Positions 24,801 to 42,931 of a stretch of 64,000 bases of DNA are shown in pieces. Each line of letters starts with the position of its first letter. The first letter of the stretch is position 1. The DNA is taken from the NCBI GenBank assembly GCA_024734555.1, contig JANPWX010019821.1, positions 1,905,005 to 1,969,004 on the forward strand. The letters are read 5' to 3'. Source of the stretch: Trochalopteron elliotii. Its lineage: Eukaryota > Chordata > Aves > Passeriformes > Leiothrichidae. Position numbers and translations under genes: made by a program. A model generated the notes under the pieces. That model did not search any database. It saw nothing but the letters and a program-made list of their open reading frames with translations, and had not been told where the DNA came from.

Positions 24801-27800
24801 CATGGAGCTACGTTTGAGTGCTGACTTCCCGATGAGTAGCTACTGCTGCCTTCTCTAGCTGGGCATGAGAACTTTAAGCGAGTTGAAAGAAGAAAATGCT
24901 ACTTGCCACACTCTCTCTGGCAGCATAGGTTTTCTTACCGAGTATAATAAATCCTTCTTAAAGGATCTCTTTCCTTAGAATAAAAAAGGACTATTAAAAT
25001 TTGTTCACACAGTTTTGCAAGGCCATTTGTGCCAAATGTACTGCCACACTGGTCTCTTTCTGGTAGCTCCTCAATGACATTTCCCTGTGTAAAGAGCTAA
25101 GAGAAACCCCCAATCAGAGCAATTTTTCTTTCACATTTTAACATGAAAAAGAACAAAATGAAGCTTGTCACCAGGGGAGAGCACATTATGCTGGCCTCCC
25201 TGAGACAATTTGTATTGGACTGGAAAGCTGGTGGCTGGCAGTAGGAAAGGCAGGCTGCTGACAGTACTGGCACAGGGGGTCTGTGCAGAAAGAAGTCACG
25301 AGGCACATGGTCCTCTAACACAGTGTTTTTATTAGAAACTTGGGCTTCTGCAAAAGAAACAATAGCAGTCCCTGCTAAGGGAAACCTTGCTCCAGGTAAT
25401 GTTTTGAGTGGATGAAACTTAAACAGATGAATGTTGCTTCATGACAGAAGAAGGAAGGAAATGTATGAATGGAATTTGCATTCTTGAGGCCAAAATAAAA
25501 TGCCTTTGTGAACTGGATTTGTAACAAAAATTTAACAAAAGTTACACCTTTGTTTGAACATGTGGAGCTTGTGTCATTTGTTTCCTTTGTCAAGGAGGCA
25601 ACAGATACCAGAAAATTTCAGGAATTTGTGCTGTTTAATATTTGAAATCTTAACTTGAAAAGTCTGTGTCTAGAAAATCAAAGATCAAAATAGGCTCTGG
25701 TTTGGGAAGTGAAATATTTCAGGATCATTTTTGTCTTATTTCCATGTGCAAAACTGTAGTAACTACAACAAATATATCTTCCATAAAGCAGACTGTCAAT
25801 TGTGGACAACTTTTAATTAGAATATCGTATCCTGCAGGAACATCTGACCAAAACTTTCCAAACTTTTCCTAAACTCTACCACATTGATTCAGGGTTAAAA
25901 TCAACTAAAAGCTCTTTATATCCTTCCAGCATGTCTACAGTACTCATCCCTAAGCCTCTGAAATCTCGAAAGTAAACAGTTAACACTTTCAGAAAGTGAA
26001 TTTGTAGCTAATGTTTGAGGAAGTTATAATAGCAAAGAGAATGCAGTAAAATACCTCCAGAAGGATGGAGTGGGAACTGATGTGCAGAGAAAGTTCATTT
26101 CGATGTACTGAAATGCCACTGGGTGACTGGTTCTGCTTTTTTTCCAGGGCCTTGCTCATCTTCAGTTTGCATGCAGGGGCCTCCTGAGTAGAAGCAAGAT
26201 GAGGAGCTGATTCTAGGGACTCATTGCTGGTGATAGCAATAGGAAAGAAGGTCACAACTCCTTGCTTATACCTAACTCTTAGGGGAGATAGATTTGCATA
26301 CTGCTCTCTACAAGGATGGTACCTTTTGTTTAAAAGTTGTAATGAAAAGACAGCTTCCTGGAAAAATACACTCATTGAAGCCCCATTTACAAAGAAATTT
26401 ATGAATTCAAAAATCATTACTTTACTTTGGAGCTGTATTTAAACACACTTTATCCCTCCTGCAAATGTCTCCAAGTTAGTGCACTTGCTTTATCTTTGGT
26501 GCAGTACTGGTTAGCCACAGCTTATGAAGCACAAGGGTGGAGGATGGCAAAGCCAGGTTATGTAGTTACAATTCTGCACTGCAAAATTCTACAGAAGTCC
26601 TTCTTGATTAAGACTATTATTTCTAAAGTGCTTCCTTGTAGTTTGTGCTGTCCTTTTCTCCCAGCCCTTGTAATGGGAAGAAAAGCTTTGAACTTCAGCC
26701 TGCAGTGACTGCTAAGCTGAAGTCCATATAAATGTGTTTTGAATCTGATGCCTGACTCCTCATCTGAGTAGGAAGAGCTGTAGCACTGAGGGCTGGAATT
26801 GATGCATTAGAATCTCTTGGAGGCTGACTGAATTAATGTAGAAAGTGAAACTTATCAGTAATGTTAGCAATTCTAAATACGCAACTGTTTGGATGACAAA
26901 TCTCCTTCGTTAAAACCAAAAGTAAAAAAAATAGCTCTATTTTGTCAAAGAAGCTGAATTTCAGAAAACCACTTATTTTTAGTAATGCTGAAATGGACTT
27001 GCCACTGCACCTTTTTTCCATTTTTTTCAGTTGTATTTATTATCACTGCTAATATTCGTTGAACATACTCCTTCCATTAATAAAAGTGTCTGCATTGCTT
27101 ACAACAGTCTCTAGCCTTTCCTTCAATGTAATAGTTTTCCTAACTTTCATAAAGATCATTGAAGTAGGCATGTGGACTTCTGACTGCTTCAGAACACTGC
27201 TGAAGTCAGAAATGGTGGTGGTGTTAGGTGAAAGCTTACACACAGGAGAGAGCATCTGTACTCAGCATCCAGTTGCAGAAGTGGGATGTCTTCATGCTCT
27301 AGCTTTATTCTTTATATAAACCATCTCTAGAAATCACTCAGTCCATTTCTCTGCTTTAAAAGAAAGTCAACTCAGCTGCCTGTAAATATAAAGAAAGGTT
27401 AATGGTATTCTCTCCATAACTAACACTGAAAAACAAAACGTTCGATACTCTTTTCTTAACTGAATGCATACTGCTAGCTTTTTTTATGATAAGTAAAATA
27501 AGTTCTTTTAACATATTCAGAAAACATGTTAAAAAACATACAAGGAATATTTGATGTTTTTTGAGAGAAAGCATATGCTACTAAGAATCTGGAACACAAA
27601 TGGAATCCTAAGGGATAGTGGTAGTGTTGCTATTTTATTTCATGCAGTGAAAGGAATCCAGTAAGAAATGAATAAGATGATGATGCATCATTTCTCATAT
27701 TAACTTCATACCAGGTTTATAATTTTCAGTGATCCGTTCTTATTTCTCATTTAAGTTCTGAAAAAGTTAGATGAACAGACCTCCAAAAACTTGATGTTTT

Positions 27801-29069
27801 CATGTCCTCTCAAACTTCATCTAGAAATCTAACTGGGAGCCACAGTCTTGTTCCACAAGGAGCGCTTATGCACACAAAATGCATGCTTAACCTGGGCCCA
27901 CGTAATTATTCAGTAGTCATGCTCCAAATTTGCTGTCTCTCTTGTGCTGTACAACAGCACTTCCAAATCCTACCAAAGGAACAGAACACTGTGTTTTTAA
28001 TGAAGTGAGCTGGTTTTGGCACTGATGATTTTCATCCATTACTTTCACAAATAGGCTGTGATTGTTGTTGTAGCACAAAGTTCTAACAGATCTAACAAAG
28101 TATTTCTGCGTTAAACAAAACCAATATCAAAGTAATAACAAGCAGCAATCTTCAGTTCAGCATATTTTAACATAAAGCTGCGTAGATTGGATTACTAGGT
28201 CATAGGCTTTATTCTTCCTTTAAGCAAAGGGATTAGAGACAGTTATAGGGATTTAGCTAGAAGTTAACTATATAAAAAGAAAAATACTGTCACTGCCTTT
28301 TCTCTCCCCTCCAGTGATTGAATCTGTACTATACTCTTCAGACTGGACAGCATACAGGTGCTGCAGTCTTAGAGCTCTGTCTTCAGAGTTAAATCTATAT
28401 GCATGCAGTACATCAAAGAAAAATTATTTTAGTGTGGTTTTGGACAATTGTGCCATTTACAGTCACGGTGAGACTGTTAATAAAAAGAGGAAGTGAAAAA
28501 CCTAAAGCTAACCTGAAGGAGTTATATTTACATCTTTGGAAGAATAGTAGATTGAAATTAGAAAAGAAATATGAAACTTCATACCTAACAGAATTTCTGT
28601 GTGAAATATCTTGGCAAATGCAGAAACTTCAGATTTGTTTGTACTTTAAATGCAGCAGTACTTAAAATAAACTGAGTTGGACCCAAAAGCAAAGTGGATA
28701 GGTAAATGTCCAAGAATTTCCCACTGAAATACTATTGCTTAAGGAATAGATTTTTTTTTTTTTTAATACATGTGAGAAGGGGAGGGTGTAGGGGAGGGGG
28801 AGACAGTTTCTACGTTGATGCTGGTTACACAGCAAGATTTGTAGATTAATCCTTTTAACCATGTTGCAGATTGATGGGTAACTGCATGATGTGCCATATG
28901 CTTAACTGTTTAACATCTGTTTAGCTGTTAAGTCAAACTTACTCTTTGTACATATATGCATTTACTTTTTATTAATTCATTAAAAGACGTCTAACAAGTA
29001 ATTAAGCGATGTAAAGAAAAGGGAGCGAATAACCTTGAAAGCAGCAGAATTGTATTTTTAATGAGGTAT
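21894..29069. other. Intron 1, third segment: unique sequence
   Basis: AT-rich intron with a somewhat GC-richer patch at about 23800-24620 that I cannot identify. A small hairpin with perfect arms GGTAGTAC and GTACTACC lies at 22545-22567, and a 12 bp CATCATCTCCC-type unit is doubled near 24472-24497. No gene or mobile element is recognised here. Confidence 0.5.
29065..29069. repeat. Target-site duplication, left copy (GGTAT)
   Basis: GGTAT directly precedes the LTR start and is repeated exactly at 29683-29687 after its end. Five-base duplications are usual for ERVL-class integrations. Confidence 0.85.
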
Positions 29070-29682
29070 TGTCCTGGGTTGATGGTGCCTCCTATCCCAG
29101 TCGTGCAGCTTTATCTCTATGTACTGCACTGTTATGTCTGACCGCTGCCCCCCCCCCCCCCGGTGGGGTGTTTTGCCGCGGTGGGGCTACTGGCTTTTTT
29201 GGCTTTGGTTGCTAGCTCGGCTTGGCTGTGGGCTTTGCTTTGCTTTGCTTTACTGCTAGCTTTGCTTTACTTTGCTGCTGGCTTTGTGGGGTTTTTTTTT
29301 GCTTTTGCTTTTGTTTTTTTCCCCTTTGCTGGTTTTCGCTGCTTTCGGGTTTTTTTCCCTTTTTTTTTTCTCTCCCTCCCCCCGCCCCCTTCCCCGAAGA
29401 TCACTGGACCGGCTCCGGACCTGACCTGGGAATATCTGGGGGTCCTCGACGCCTGAAAACAGAAGCTCTGCGCCCTCCCCTCACAGCAACTGCTTGAGTA
29501 TTTTTCTTTTCCCTTGTGTTGGGGAGTGTCTTTGTTTATTTGTCAATAAATAGGTTTTTTCCACTTCTCCTCCTAGGAATTCCTTCTCAAACCCAGAGTT
29601 GGGGGGGGAAGGGGTGGTGGAGGTTTGTTTTCTGGGGGGTTCCTTCTGGAGACCTTCCCCTAATTTGTCCTAAACCAGGACA
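29070..29682 (+). mobile_element. Solo LTR, 613 bp, with intact ends and target duplication
   Basis: The element opens TGTCCTGGGTTG and closes AAACCAGGACA, so its ends form a near-perfect inverted repeat (TGTCCTGG / CCAGGACA). The 5 bp GGTAT flanks it on both sides. Inside are a run of 14 C (29148-29161), a GCTTT-type repeat block (29230-29290), an AATAAA at 29545-29550 and a G-rich region near the end. No internal viral sequence is present, so this is a solo LTR left by recombination. The + orientation is favoured because the layout (AATAAA about 135 bp before a TAAACC...ACA end) parallels the LTR at 36104. An AATAAA also occurs on the opposite strand, so orientation is not certain. Confidence 0.88.
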
Positions 29683-29687
29683 GGTAT
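29683..29687. repeat. Target-site duplication, right copy (GGTAT)
   Basis: Exact partner of the GGTAT at 29065-29069. Confidence 0.85.
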
Positions 29688-32012
29688 GTAGAAGCTTCAA
29701 ATTAATAACTCAGATTACTGTTTATTCCCATCTTTGATAGATTAAAGTATTGTTTAAAACTGCATGTGTTAACTTGAACATACAATGACTCCATCCATTT
29801 CATACATCCATAGCTGAGAACATAATAGGTTCTGAAGAACTGTTTCTATTTACGTACTGAATAAGCCCTACTGCTTATTAAAAGTACTGGGTGAATGTGA
29901 ACATCATGTCTGGGACTCAGCACTCTGTTTAATCCAGAACAGAACCGTAATTATCAGGATGTTTTGTTTGGTTGGGTTTTTCCAGTAATGTTTTTGGCGT
30001 GCTTTGCTATTTTATTGTGAAGGTAAGCTAGGTAAGTTGGAAGGAAAGTTAAGTGTCAAGCAGAGAACATAGTATAGGCAGCAAGAGTGTGATTTGGAAA
30101 AGGGCATCTCTCCGAATCTCTCTCAGTCATCTCTCACTAGGAGAGACTTTTTGGGGAGTACTGATTCATTTCTTTAATTGAGCTTTAGGAAGATACCTGA
30201 ATACCTGGCCACCATGCTGGAGTCAGGTGAATGTGTAAGGACAGGAAGGAGCAGTAACAATGAGAGCAGAGTAAAAGGAATGAGGAGAAATTTGTAGTTT
30301 TTCCAAATTTTGGACAACAATGGCTTGAAGACCAAGACTTAATGAGACACAAGACTTGTATATAGTGAGATACAGCACTTGCGAGTGCAGATGAAGGTGG
30401 AGATTTTAAAAATCCGGAGTTAAGACAGCTGAGTGAGGAAAATAAATACAAGGGATTGACACTGGTGAAACTCATTAGAAGAAAACCTTTCTGTTGTATT
30501 AAAAGAGCACAGTGAATGGGATGAAGAGGGCTGAAGCTGGTAAACACAAGATAAATAGCCTATGAAACCATATATCTTGTTCAAAAGTTAGTTTTAATAA
30601 AAAGTGAAAGGCAAACAAATTGTGTTTCATTTGTATTGCAGAATTTTGACCAAGAAAGACTACAAACCACACAGCAGAAGGCATGGAGCATGTAGCACAG
30701 TGTCGCATCTGTTGCCACAGTGGTGGGAGAGAGCAAGGCTAGTGTATCCCGTGTATTGTAACCAGGGAATGCAGTCAGGACAGGAGAGTGAATTCTAGGA
30801 GGTGTTATGCTCCTAACCCTTTTAAATCTTGGACTTGTCAGGTTTGTTGCTACTACCATTATTTCTAATCAGGAGGTGGAATAAACTCATGAAATGGTTG
30901 CAGCTGTGTGTTAAAAGTAACAAAACACTTTATTCAAAGGTCTTCATTTGAAAGCAGACATGGTGTTACATTTAACAGATGGAAGCTATTTCTGTGAATC
31001 TTCAAGTGCTTCCTGGAATGATTCCATTGTATCAGTGCTGAAAAGAGAAATCTACCCAGAGAAATAGTTTGAAGAATTCAGTGTGATTTCTTAAATCTTC
31101 TCATGTACTCACTGGCATTAAGTTTTACACTTTTAGATAGCATTTTGTGTGAAGTTGTGTCACGTCTTGATCATAAGGTAATGATTTCATGTGTGGGTTT
31201 TATTCATTTACTTTGCACATGAGTTTTATAGATACCTCTTTCACTGAATATGAAAAAGAAAATTATAAAGATCACATCTAATGCTATAAGAAATTTAAAG
31301 ACAACTTGGGAAAACAGAAATCAGGGTAATTTTGCAGTTATCTAAATTGAGGGAAATTGAGTCATTGGAAGTTTTTCTTGCCCTCAAAAAAAGATGAAAA
31401 GTCAACAAAACCTGTTAACCTGAATTTAAGACTAATTAATGAGACATACAGAAATACAAAATTTAGGCAGCATCAAAGGTTAAGCATAAGGATTGATCAG
31501 AGGCTTAAAGATGCATCTTTCTTGCACAGCATTTTCTTCTGAGCAGGTGGTTTCTGAAGTACTTAGTGAATTTTCCATTACATTATTGAGTTGTTACTTG
31601 CCAATTTGAGTTTATGGGTGTTAACACTTATTTAAAGTCCTAGGTAACCTTCATTGCTAATATTTTTAAACTATTATGAAATGGCTTCATAAGCCTTGAC
31701 TGTCTCACAATTTCATGCTTTGTGTGGTAGTTTAGATGATAAATATTTGTTGAAATACTGTGTGTATTGGAAAACAGAGCTTTCCATTCTTTGCTGTTAC
31801 TCCCATATTCTTCTTCCTCATTCTTTTGAACAATGGTATCTTTAAATTGAGATAAATTTGAGTTCAATGCAAATAAATTCTTCAGAGGTTACAGTCTTAT
31901 GATTTGTTTATATTAAATTTGTGATACCTGTTTCTGTTTTAATGTTTTGTTGTAATTTAATATCTTTCCTTGTATTTTGACAGTCAAAGGGGTCTTGAAC
32001 TTTAAAAATTAA
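29688..32012. other. Intron 1, fourth segment: unique sequence
   Basis: AT-rich intron; I see no coding signal and no repeat family in it. Confidence 0.5.
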
Positions 32013-32478
32013 CTCATGGATTCATATAATATGCTGATTTGGAAATGACCTGTCAGGACCATGGAGTCCAGCTCCTGGCCCTGCACAGGCCATCTGCAAG
32101 AAACTTGCCATGTGCCTGAGTGTTGTCCAAAGTGCTCCTTGAACTCTGTCAGGCTGGTGTTGTCACTATGGCCCTGGGGAGCTGTTCCAGTGCCCAGACA
32201 CCCTCATGAGATGCAACTTCCCCAGACACAGCTACAGGCCTGAAAGTCCTCTCACTGATCACCAGAGAGAAGAGATCGGTGCCTGCCCCTCCTCTTCCCC
32301 TCATGAGGAAGTTGTAACTGCAGTAAGGTCTGTCCTCAGTCTCCTCTTCCCCAGGCCGAGCAGATCAAGTGGTCTCAGCTGCTCCTCATTCAGCTCCCCC
32401 TCAAGGCCCTCCAGACATCTTTGTGGACCTCCTTTGGATGCTCTCTAATAGCTGAGTGTCTTTTTTATATTGTGGTTG
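32013..32478 (-). mobile_element. CR1 LINE 3' fragment, antisense
   Basis: Read on the - strand this is the 3' untranslated end of a CR1 subfamily. The + strand shows its complement: a degenerate ATTCATAGAAT-like end at about 32013, then the TCCAGCTCCTGGCCCTGCAC phrase and further on AGAGAAGAGATCGGTGCCTG. The far end reads CTTTTTTATATTGTG. The 3' end of the element is at the low coordinate. Its sequence differs from the neighbouring fragment at 32508, so the two are separate subfamilies and not one element inverted on itself. Confidence 0.85.
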
Positions 32479-32507
32479 GACATCATTTACTTGTTCCTAT
32501 ACTGTAA

Positions 32508-32920
32508 TGCCAGGGTATATACTGACAGGCTGAGAGAGTTGGGTCTGTTCAGCCTGGAAAAGAGAATGTTCTGCAGGGACCTTACAGCAGCCTTTCAATA
32601 CCTGAAGGGGGCTTGGAGGAAAGTCAGAGAGGGGTTTTTCACAATGGCATGTAGTGACAGAGCAAATGGCTTTAAACTGAAAGAAGGAATTCTTGGGAGT
32701 AGATATTAGGAAGAAATTCCTTGCTGTGAGGGTGCTGAAGCACTGGAGGAACTGGTTGCTCAGAGAAGTTGTGGATGCCTCATCCCTGGAAGCATTCAGT
32801 ACCAAGTTGGGTGGAGATTTGGGCAATCTGGTTTAGGGGGAGGTGTCCCTGCCTATTGCAGGGGAGTTGGAACTTGATGTTTAAAGTCTCTTCCAACCCA
32901 AACTGTTCTATAGTTCTATT
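32508..32920 (+). mobile_element. CR1 LINE 3' fragment, sense
   Basis: This matches the common CR1 tail: GGTCTGTTCAGCCTGGAAAA near 32542, the GATATTAGGAAGAAATTCCT phrase near 32702, then CTCTTCCAACCCAAACTGTT and degenerate TTCTAT repeats ending at about 32920. It is 5'-truncated and noncoding. It lies head to head with the antisense fragment 30 bp upstream. Confidence 0.88.
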
Positions 32921-34160
32921 AATGTGTGATGCATCATGACTCACCTAAACATCCCTTTAAAGTGGTGAAGCAAGCAACAATTCAGGCACATCTAATTAAA
33001 TACCAAGGAGTTGGACTATGTAAGGACAATACAAATAGCTTGTTTTGTACTGTAATTCAATGCACACAGGTGACTGAGAGCAACCAAAAAACCCACAGCT
33101 GAAATGCAAAGAATAAATGTACTCAATTACCTCGCTAACTGGAGGATTCTGAAACAAGGCTGAGCAGCAGACACAGAATGAGGGCACAGGCACTGTCAGG
33201 CTCAGTCCAATCCTGGCAGGCAGCAGGGCTGCTGCTGTGCCCATTTATCCAGGGCCTGAGCACGTGTAGTTTAGCACCATGCTGTGATCCCCCTGTGCCT
33301 TTTATGGTCTCTGCTTTGATCTCTCTCCCCACTAGGAGCTCAGGCATGTCTGGGATAGGGCCTACAAGTCTCTGTAAACACCTGTGATATCTCTACACAG
33401 AAATCCTACTTCTCCAAACAGATAGAGGATAAACAGCAGTAGGTTTCCCTACATATGGTTTCCCACACTGTTTATTCTCCAGGCTTTGGCATTCCTAGCT
33501 TGAGTGAATAAACCATCTTCCTTGCCATTCTTCCCCTTTTAACCCTTTCCTCTGAACACAAACAAAACTTACATCACTTTTTGTTTAAGTGTTTTCATAA
33601 CTGTTTTCACATTGAGTCACATAATAAAGCATTTCTGACTCTTAATTTTCATTATTCCTTCCACTCTTCTCCCCCCTTCAAGGTCACATGCCAACACTTG
33701 GGAATCACGCTGAGCAGAACTACTTGTACCTCCATGGGGAGAATTGATATAATCTAGTCAGAACACAGGATTTCACTGAAATCCTGTTCAGTTTCCAGCT
33801 GTGAATTGAAATGAAGCTATTTTTAAAAGGAAAAAATTGTGAAGGCACTCTCCTTGCATAAAAGAGAGGACTGCATTCTCTTCTGGTTACATAGCAGCCA
33901 TACTTGGCAAGGGTTATGCATTAGCCTTCAGACAAACTACAGTAGCAGGATGAAAATACTGCAAGCATTTTGACTTTTAACTTCTTTTTCAAGATGCTAT
34001 GTTTCTAATTAAAACCGTTTTCAAGGACTGATACTCAGTTACTTCTTACAATAAAATATATCCAATATCTTTTCATTTCACGATATAGTGTATACAAAAT
34101 AAACAGTAAACAAAATATAATCTGTGGGTTTGCAAGATTTCCATGTTTTGGAAAAGGTTT
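32921..34160. other. Intron 1, fifth segment: no recognised content
   Basis: A GC-richer part (about 33140-33390) and AT-rich remainder. I recognise neither a gene nor a repeat family here. Confidence 0.45.
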
Positions 34161-34790
34161 TGTTATAAGTTAGTATAGCTCTAATTACCCCATAAGGGCC
34201 CCTTGTTTTGGAGTTTTCTCTTATCATAAGTTGATAAGAGTTTCTGTGCCTCTCTGGTCCTTGCCCAGAGACTGTTTCCTATTGGTCCTTTCCCCATGAT
34301 GCTCCCTGCCCATCCTCTCCTTCTTCCCCTGTCCATCACTAAGTCCCTCTCTCCAAGGTCCAGAACTTTCAAAGAGATTCGGACAGCAGTTGGCAGATTC
34401 CCCCGAGACCCCTCCCCAAATTACCTTGATTTGTTAGGAGTTAGGTAATTCAGTTGGCATTTGGTACTTTGCTTTGTTTTATTGGTTTATAGTTTGTACC
34501 CACCCCTTGAACCTGTCCTGGACAAAACCCCCTGTAGCCTTTTGTCCGGGTCTCTCCTGAGGCATCGGGCAGGAGGTAAGGGGTTCCCCTGTGACCCCGA
34601 ATAAACCTCTGTCCCCCCTGACCCTCTGAGAGTCCCCTCTTTCATTTACACCATGGCCGTGACAGTGAAAGTCCAGGGGCTGCTGAGCCAAGACTCACAC
34701 ATTGGTCCTGTTGTGGCGTGTCGGAGCTGCTGGGAGGTCTAGCCGAACACCGGGCTGACCAAAGAGACACGCACTCCAACAATAATCCCA
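34161..34790 (+). mobile_element. Probable endogenous-retrovirus LTR with a short leader remnant
   Basis: The segment starts TGTTATAAGTTAG and includes a pyrimidine-rich body and a GC-rich 3' part with AATAAA at 34600-34605. It then has a U5-like stretch ending TTTCATTTACA at 34650. The next bases, CCATGGCCGTGAC, could be a decayed primer-binding site because they contain TGG and GCCGTGAC, reminiscent of a tRNA-His type site. This is weak. About 140 bp of further GC-rich sequence follows to about 34790, where ordinary intron resumes. I see no target duplication and no open viral gene. Alternatively the whole 630 bp is a single LTR whose end is at ACTCCAACA. Confidence 0.55.
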
Positions 34791-36103
34791 AAATATCATC
34801 CATTCATATTTTTTATTCTGTTTTTAAAATCCTCATAGTAATATATAGAGAGATACTGTGCATATTTGTATGTACGCAGAGTGGCTGAAATTTGTGCTTT
34901 ATTCTACTTTATGAAATTCAGCCTAACTGTGAGATTACATTTTTTCTAAGCTTCTTATTTGTAAATGTGAAGAATTCTTCAGTCATCTGCAGTTGATGTT
35001 TACTGCCAGATTGCTGATACAGGAGCCTCATCTCTGCCTGATGGACTGTATGAGTTAATAAGTGCTTTTCAGCTCAGCAAATGTATGCAAAGGTGTGTGC
35101 ATGCATTCACCCTCCAACTGTTTAACTTGTTTGACATTAAGTATGTTGGGAAAACTTTATCGTGGTTGTCTCAGCAGAGTAAGGAAATCACAAGCAGATC
35201 TGATCCTTTAGGTGAGGGTGCTGGGGAAGGGACATGGTAAGTTGTACAGGCGTGCTTGGTCTTACATTTGACATAGAGGCACAGTACATGGTTGTCTTTC
35301 TTCATCCCCTTCTCTCTCAGCCAGGCACAGCCATCTGATTAATCTGCTCACACTTAACTAATTACTGTACTGAAGAGCTGTGTTCAGTGAGGTGTGATCC
35401 TGACCAAATCTATAAATGGATAAATGTGCTCCATAGGGAGCCTTGGCAGTGGCAGGCACCTGCCTTTTTAAATGTGTGGCACAGAAAGCAGTTTAGTTCT
35501 GTGATAAGCCGCCCTCACAGTAAAGAATTGAAACACTTTGTAGCCTTCAGTACTGCATACACATGCATATCTGTACACAGACAAAGTAATAGTCTCTTGT
35601 CTTTTCATCTCTTTTTCTCTTCCTCCTCATCTCCAATATAACTATTTCTCTAAAATTTTTCATACGTTACTTGGAACAATATGAAGCATTTAAGAAATAA
35701 TAATAAAAAACAGTAAAAAAATGCATATTTTTCTGAGACACCTTATTTAGATCTGTCATAAATTTTTTTATCATGCTCTTATGTCCTCCCTTAGGACTGG
35801 TGGCTCTTCTGGGTATCTGAGAAAACAGTGAAGAAAATCACTTTTCAGTAAGCTTAGCAAACATCTAGAGAAGTCTGTTAGCAACCTAATGAAATTACAG
35901 AAATCATCAGAGCAACACAAACCTCCAGTTTTATCAGTGTTATGTGGTGAGGTTGACAGCACAAGAGCATTTCTGCAGGATATAAATACATAGCCAAAAG
36001 GCATGATGATTTGTTTTTAAAATAACCAAACCACAAAAATATGAGGCACAAGTTTTAAAATGCTGGAGGAAATAATGGATTGGACAGATTCTCTACTTCT
36101 TTG
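34791..36103. other. Intron 1, sixth segment: unique sequence
   Basis: AT-rich intron without recognisable genes or repeats. Confidence 0.5.
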
Positions 36104-36701
36104 TGTCTGGTTTCAGCTGTAATAGAACTAATTTTCTTCTTAGTAGCTAATACAGCACTGTGGTTTGGATTTAACATTATGAGAATAATGTTGGTAACAC
36201 ACTGAGGTTTCCATTGCTCCTCAGTAGTGCCTGCCTTAAGGCAGGGACTTTTCACCTTCCTGTGCCCTGCCAGCCAGCAGTTACACAAGGAGCTGGGAGC
36301 ATCTGCTCAGCCAGGACAACTGACCCAAAATGGCCAATTTTTGGCCATGTTATACCATACCATGAAAATCACACCCAGTATATAATCCAGGGGGAGTTTG
36401 TCATAAGAGAGAGTCAGTCATTGCTGGGGGATGGATTTGGGCATAAGTGTGTGCTGAACAATTGTATTGTGCATTGCTTCTTTCTCTTGAGTTTTATTCC
36501 CCTCTCTCTCTCCCACCCTCTCCTTTCCATTGCTATTGGTCTTATTAGTTTGTTTTTTTGGTTTTTTTTACATTATTGCAGCTATTAAACTGTTCTTATC
36601 TGAACTCTTGGGTTTTAATTTTTTTTTCCTGGTTCTCCTCCCCATCACACCATGGAGGGGCTGGGAAGAGGTACTTGATTGCCATCTGGGGTAAAGTCAC
36701 A
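36104..36701 (+). mobile_element. Solo LTR of an ERVL-type avian endogenous retrovirus, about 600 bp
   Basis: It starts TGTCTGGTTTCAGCTG and continues with the family phrases TTTTCTTCTTAGTAGCTAAT, GAGAATAATGTTG and TAACACACTGA. Further in come CTGACCCAAAATGGCC, then a TATATAA box (about 36379), an ATTAAACTGTTCTTAT polyadenylation region near 36585 and an end reading GGGGTAAAGTCACA. This is the layout of the abundant ERVL-type LTRs of birds. The + orientation is set by the promoter and polyadenylation elements. Flanking bases (CTTTG before, GTGCT after) do not duplicate, so the insertion is old or the end is misplaced by a few bases. No viral genes are attached. Confidence 0.8.

Positions 36702-42931
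<6,230 letters not shown>

Noticed and set aside
29163..29497. Open frames of 97 and 91 codons rich in Phe, Ala and Leu
   Set aside because: They translate the GCTTT repeat block of the solo LTR and are compositional artefacts.
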